NCBI GenBank assembly: GCA_022791155.1
Contig: JAAVYN010000038.1
Coordinates: 1-32,169, forward strand
Reading direction: 5' to 3'
DNA: 32,169 nt
Source of the DNA: Bacillota bacterium
GTDB taxonomy: Bacteria > Bacillota > Clostridia > Lachnospirales > Anaerotignaceae
The notes under the pieces were generated by a model. The model did no database searches, was not told the DNA's origin, and saw only the letters and a list, made by a program, of their open reading frames with translations. The position numbers and the translations under genes were made by a program. Below, piece after piece: positions 30,308 through 32,169 of this stretch. How positions within the stretch are numbered: position 1 is the first letter of the stretch; every line of letters begins with the position of its first letter.

Positions 30308-31987
30308 TCACATGTTCAGAAATTTGAGCACTCCTTTGTGGCTGAATTCTTTGGCCTTGTGGCGTTTGCGGCGCTCAAAAAATTCATTTTCAATTTCACT
30401 TTCTGTTTGTCTTTTTCCTTTTGTTCCCACAATGTTTATAGACTTTCTGCGTATGTCTATTTCAATGAGGTCTTCATCTTCAACAAGGCATATTTCTCCT
30501 CCATCGGCCGCTTCTGGAAGGAGATAGCCAACAGACGGCCCCCTTGTGGCGCCAGAAAACCTTCCGTCAGTGACAAGCGCCGTTGTGTTGTTGAGTTTTG
30601 GCTTGTTGCATATGGCGTCTGTGGCTTTGAGCATTTCAGGCATGCCGGCGGCGCGTTTTCCAACATAGCGTATCACAACAACGTCTCCCGGTTTTATTTT
30701 GTCGCTGTATATTTCGGCCACAGCTGCTTCCTCGGTGTCAAAAACTCTTGCGCGCCCTGTGAAGAAAAACATTGATTTGTCCACAGCACAGTGCTTTATG
30801 ACTGCTCCGCCGCGCGCCAGATTGCCTTTGAGAATTGTGACGCCGCTGTCACTGTCCTCCGGCGAATCAACGCTTTTTATTATGTCTGTCGGCTTCATGC
30901 CAAAATTGCCCAAAAATTCGGCGCTTCTTCTGAAATATCCCGTGCGTTCAAGAAATTCAATGTTTTCTTTCAGTGTTTTCCCTGTCACTGTTGGAAGATC
31001 CATGTGAAGCTCGTCTTTCAGCTCAAGCATTATTCGCGGAACACCCCCGGCATACCACAAAAATTGTGTTGGCCATTTTCCAGCTGTGAGCGTGCTTGTC
31101 AAAAGAGGGATTCCCTTTGAAAGACGCTCAAAATCATTCAGCGTGATGTCAATTCCCAACTCTTTTGCAATTGCCGGAATGTGAAGAACGGCGTTTGTGG
31201 AGCCTCCCACGGCAGCATGTATTTTTATGGCGTTTTCAAAGGCTTCCTTTGTCATTATGCTGCTTGGAAGAATGTTTTTTCTGACAAGCTCCACAATTGT
31301 TTTTCCCGCTTCTGCTGCAATGTGCGCCTGAATGTTTGTTCCGGCTGGCAACAATGCTGTTGATGGAAGTGACATTCCCAGCGCTTCAGCCACAATTTGC
31401 ATTGTGCTTGCCGTTCCCATATATTGGCATGCGCCGCAGCTTGGACATGCATTTTGTTTGAAATAGAGCTCCTGCTCTGTTGTCATGCTGCCTTCGGCAA
31501 CCCGCATGTTTGTTTCATAGCATGTGTCGGCCGATATAAACGCTGGCCCGGGCGCCATTGAGCCGCCGCTCATGTGTATGGCAGGCATGTCAAGCCTTGC
31601 CGCGGCCATCAGGTGGCCGGGAATGGCTTTGTCGCATGATGAAATTGTGACAATGCCGTCAAAGGCTGACGCCATGGCATGAATTTCAACCATTCCGGCA
31701 ATCACTTCTCTTGAAACAAGTGAATAGCTCATGCCCTTGTGGCCTGTGGCAACGCCATCGCATATGTCAGTGACTGTGTATATGGCGGGCATGGCCTGTG
31801 AAGCAAAAACCGTGTTTTTGACATTTTCGGCAAGCGACATGAGATGCCGGCTTCCCGGGTGGCTGTCGCCAAATGTTGAATCGATGAGAATTTGCGGCTT
31901 TGAAAGGTCATCAACTGTGCGCCCGGCCCCCAGCCACAGCGGATCGGCTTCAGGGCTTGATTGCCGCATTGTTTGGCTTTTCAACAT
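30308..31987 (-). CDS. IlvD/Edd-family dehydratase
   Basis: A 559-residue Fe-S dehydratase. Conserved marks are CDGVATGHKGMSYSLVSRE, SSCDKAIPGHLMAA, the cluster-binding CPSCGACQYMGTASTMQ, IHAAVGGSTNAVLHIPAIA, ALVTDGRFSGATRGPSVGY and the C-terminal GGEICLVEDEDLIEIDI. Length is that of dihydroxy-acid dehydratase. The N-terminal SHPGSRHL and the IHAAVGGSTNAVLHIPAIA stretch recall the YagF/YjhG sugar-acid branch, so it may act on a sugar acid rather than in valine/isoleucine biosynthesis; no other ilv genes are nearby. GAGGTG lies 6-7 nt before the ATG at 31987. It stands alone on the minus strand with only a TATACT -10 candidate (32006-32011) upstream. It converts a 2,3-dihydroxy acid to a 2-oxoacid. 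Confidence 0.88.
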   Translation of the reverse strand: MLKSQTMRQSSPEADPLWLGAGRTVDDLSKPQILIDSTFGDSHPGSRHLMSLAENVKNTVFASQAMPAIYTVTDICDGVATGHKGMSYSLVSREVIAGMVEIHAMASAFDGIVTISSCDKAIPGHLMAAARLDMPAIHMSGGSMAPGPAFISADTCYETNMRVAEGSMTTEQELYFKQNACPSCGACQYMGTASTMQIVAEALGMSLPSTALLPAGTNIQAHIAAEAGKTIVELVRKNILPSSIMTKEAFENAIKIHAAVGGSTNAVLHIPAIAKELGIDITLNDFERLSKGIPLLTSTLTAGKWPTQFLWYAGGVPRIMLELKDELHMDLPTVTGKTLKENIEFLERTGYFRRSAEFLGNFGMKPTDIIKSVDSPEDSDSGVTILKGNLARGGAVIKHCAVDKSMFFFTGRARVFDTEEAAVAEIYSDKIKPGDVVVIRYVGKRAAGMPEMLKATDAICNKPKLNNTTALVTDGRFSGATRGPSVGYLLPEAADGGEICLVEDEDLIEIDIRRKSINIVGTKGKRQTESEIENEFFERRKRHKAKEFSHKGVLKFLNM

Positions 31988-32005
31988 ATATATCACCTCT
32001 GAGAT

Positions 32006-32011
32006 AGTATA
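32006..32011 (-). promoter_or_regulatory. -10 candidate of the IlvD/Edd-family gene
   Basis: TATACT on the minus strand sits about 20 bp before the ATG, implying a leader of about 12 nt. A convincing -35 was not found. Confidence 0.35.
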
Positions 32012-32119
32012 CTTTTTCAAATTTATGCCAAATGGTCTTTTAGCTTTTTGAAAATTCCCAATAGCGTTAAACATCGAAAAAGGCTAAAACTTGAACTGAC
32101 GACAAAAAGCGTGGCCAAA

Positions 32120-32169
32120 CAGGGGAGGGTGTGGGAGGGGCATTCGGCCCTCGCAACTATGAGATGTGC
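32120..32169 (+). repeat. Dispersed repeat end, cut by the window edge
   Basis: GGTGTGGGAGGGGCATTCGG, then CCTCGCAAC, matches the GTGGGAGGGGC end seen at the other copies. The remainder lies beyond the window. Confidence 0.5.

Noticed and set aside
1-32169. CRISPR array
   Set aside because: No set of identical repeats with regular 30-40 bp unique spacers and no cas gene was found.
1-32169. Prophage, integrase, transposase or insertion sequence
   Set aside because: No such coding sequence is recognisable; the only mobile-element signal is the non-coding repeat family.

Overview
The window looks like part of the chromosome of a strictly anaerobic, amino-acid-using member of the Bacillota (class Clostridia). 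The support is AGGAGG-type ribosome sites, consensus sigma-70 promoters, U-tailed terminators, a T-box leader, lipoprotein signals, stand-alone LivKHMGF and TrpXYZ-type importers, a tRNA gene without encoded CCA, and no respiratory genes. Coding DNA has moderate GC with frequent GGC, GCC and ATA codons; spacers are long and AT-rich. Assignment below class is not possible from the sequence alone.

Layout. 1-3050 (minus): a PrpR-like sigma-54-dependent activator followed by an AzoR-like flavoprotein. 3051-7480 (plus): a GldA/HcxA-like iron alcohol dehydrogenase behind a long structured leader, a class I aminotransferase, and a small Cys-rich membrane protein with its own promoter and terminator. 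7700-13210 (plus): livK, a 626-bp gap, then tightly packed livH-livM-livG-livF. 13300-15022 (plus): a split UxaA-family dehydratase/lyase pair with its own promoter and terminator. 15350-17860: a LysR regulator divergent from methionine gamma-lyase, with perfect palindromes between them. 18560-20710 (plus): a second LysR regulator and an ornithine cyclodeaminase/mu-crystallin family enzyme. 20950-21510: a possible non-coding transcription unit, then tRNA-Ser(GCU) on minus. 21809-25194 (minus): trpX-trpY-trpZ behind a tryptophan T-box. 25550-28420 (minus): a secreted Cys-rich protein of unknown function and a PfoR-like EIIC-only membrane protein. 28810-30116: an XRE regulator (minus) and csrA (plus) separated by a cluster of ACTATTA palindromes. 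30308-31987 (minus): an IlvD/Edd-family dehydratase.

How it may work together (inference). The left 20 kb reads as a set of neighbouring units for importing an amino acid or hydroxyacid and handling 2-oxoacids. A Liv-type importer brings in substrate; methionine gamma-lyase, the aminotransferase and the cyclodeaminase-family enzyme act on amino acids; the iron dehydrogenase could dispose of the 2-oxoacid; the UxaA pair removes water or sulfite from a hydroxyacid. No step is proved by sequence alone. The right part is tryptophan uptake plus separate regulators.

The most unusual signals are a MITE-like dispersed repeat family with inverted GACCGYGGGA ends and a covarying hairpin, the attenuator-like leader of the alcohol dehydrogenase gene, the orphan 81-residue Cys-rich membrane protein, the palindromes of the LysR/methionine-lyase region, and the operator-like cluster before csrA.
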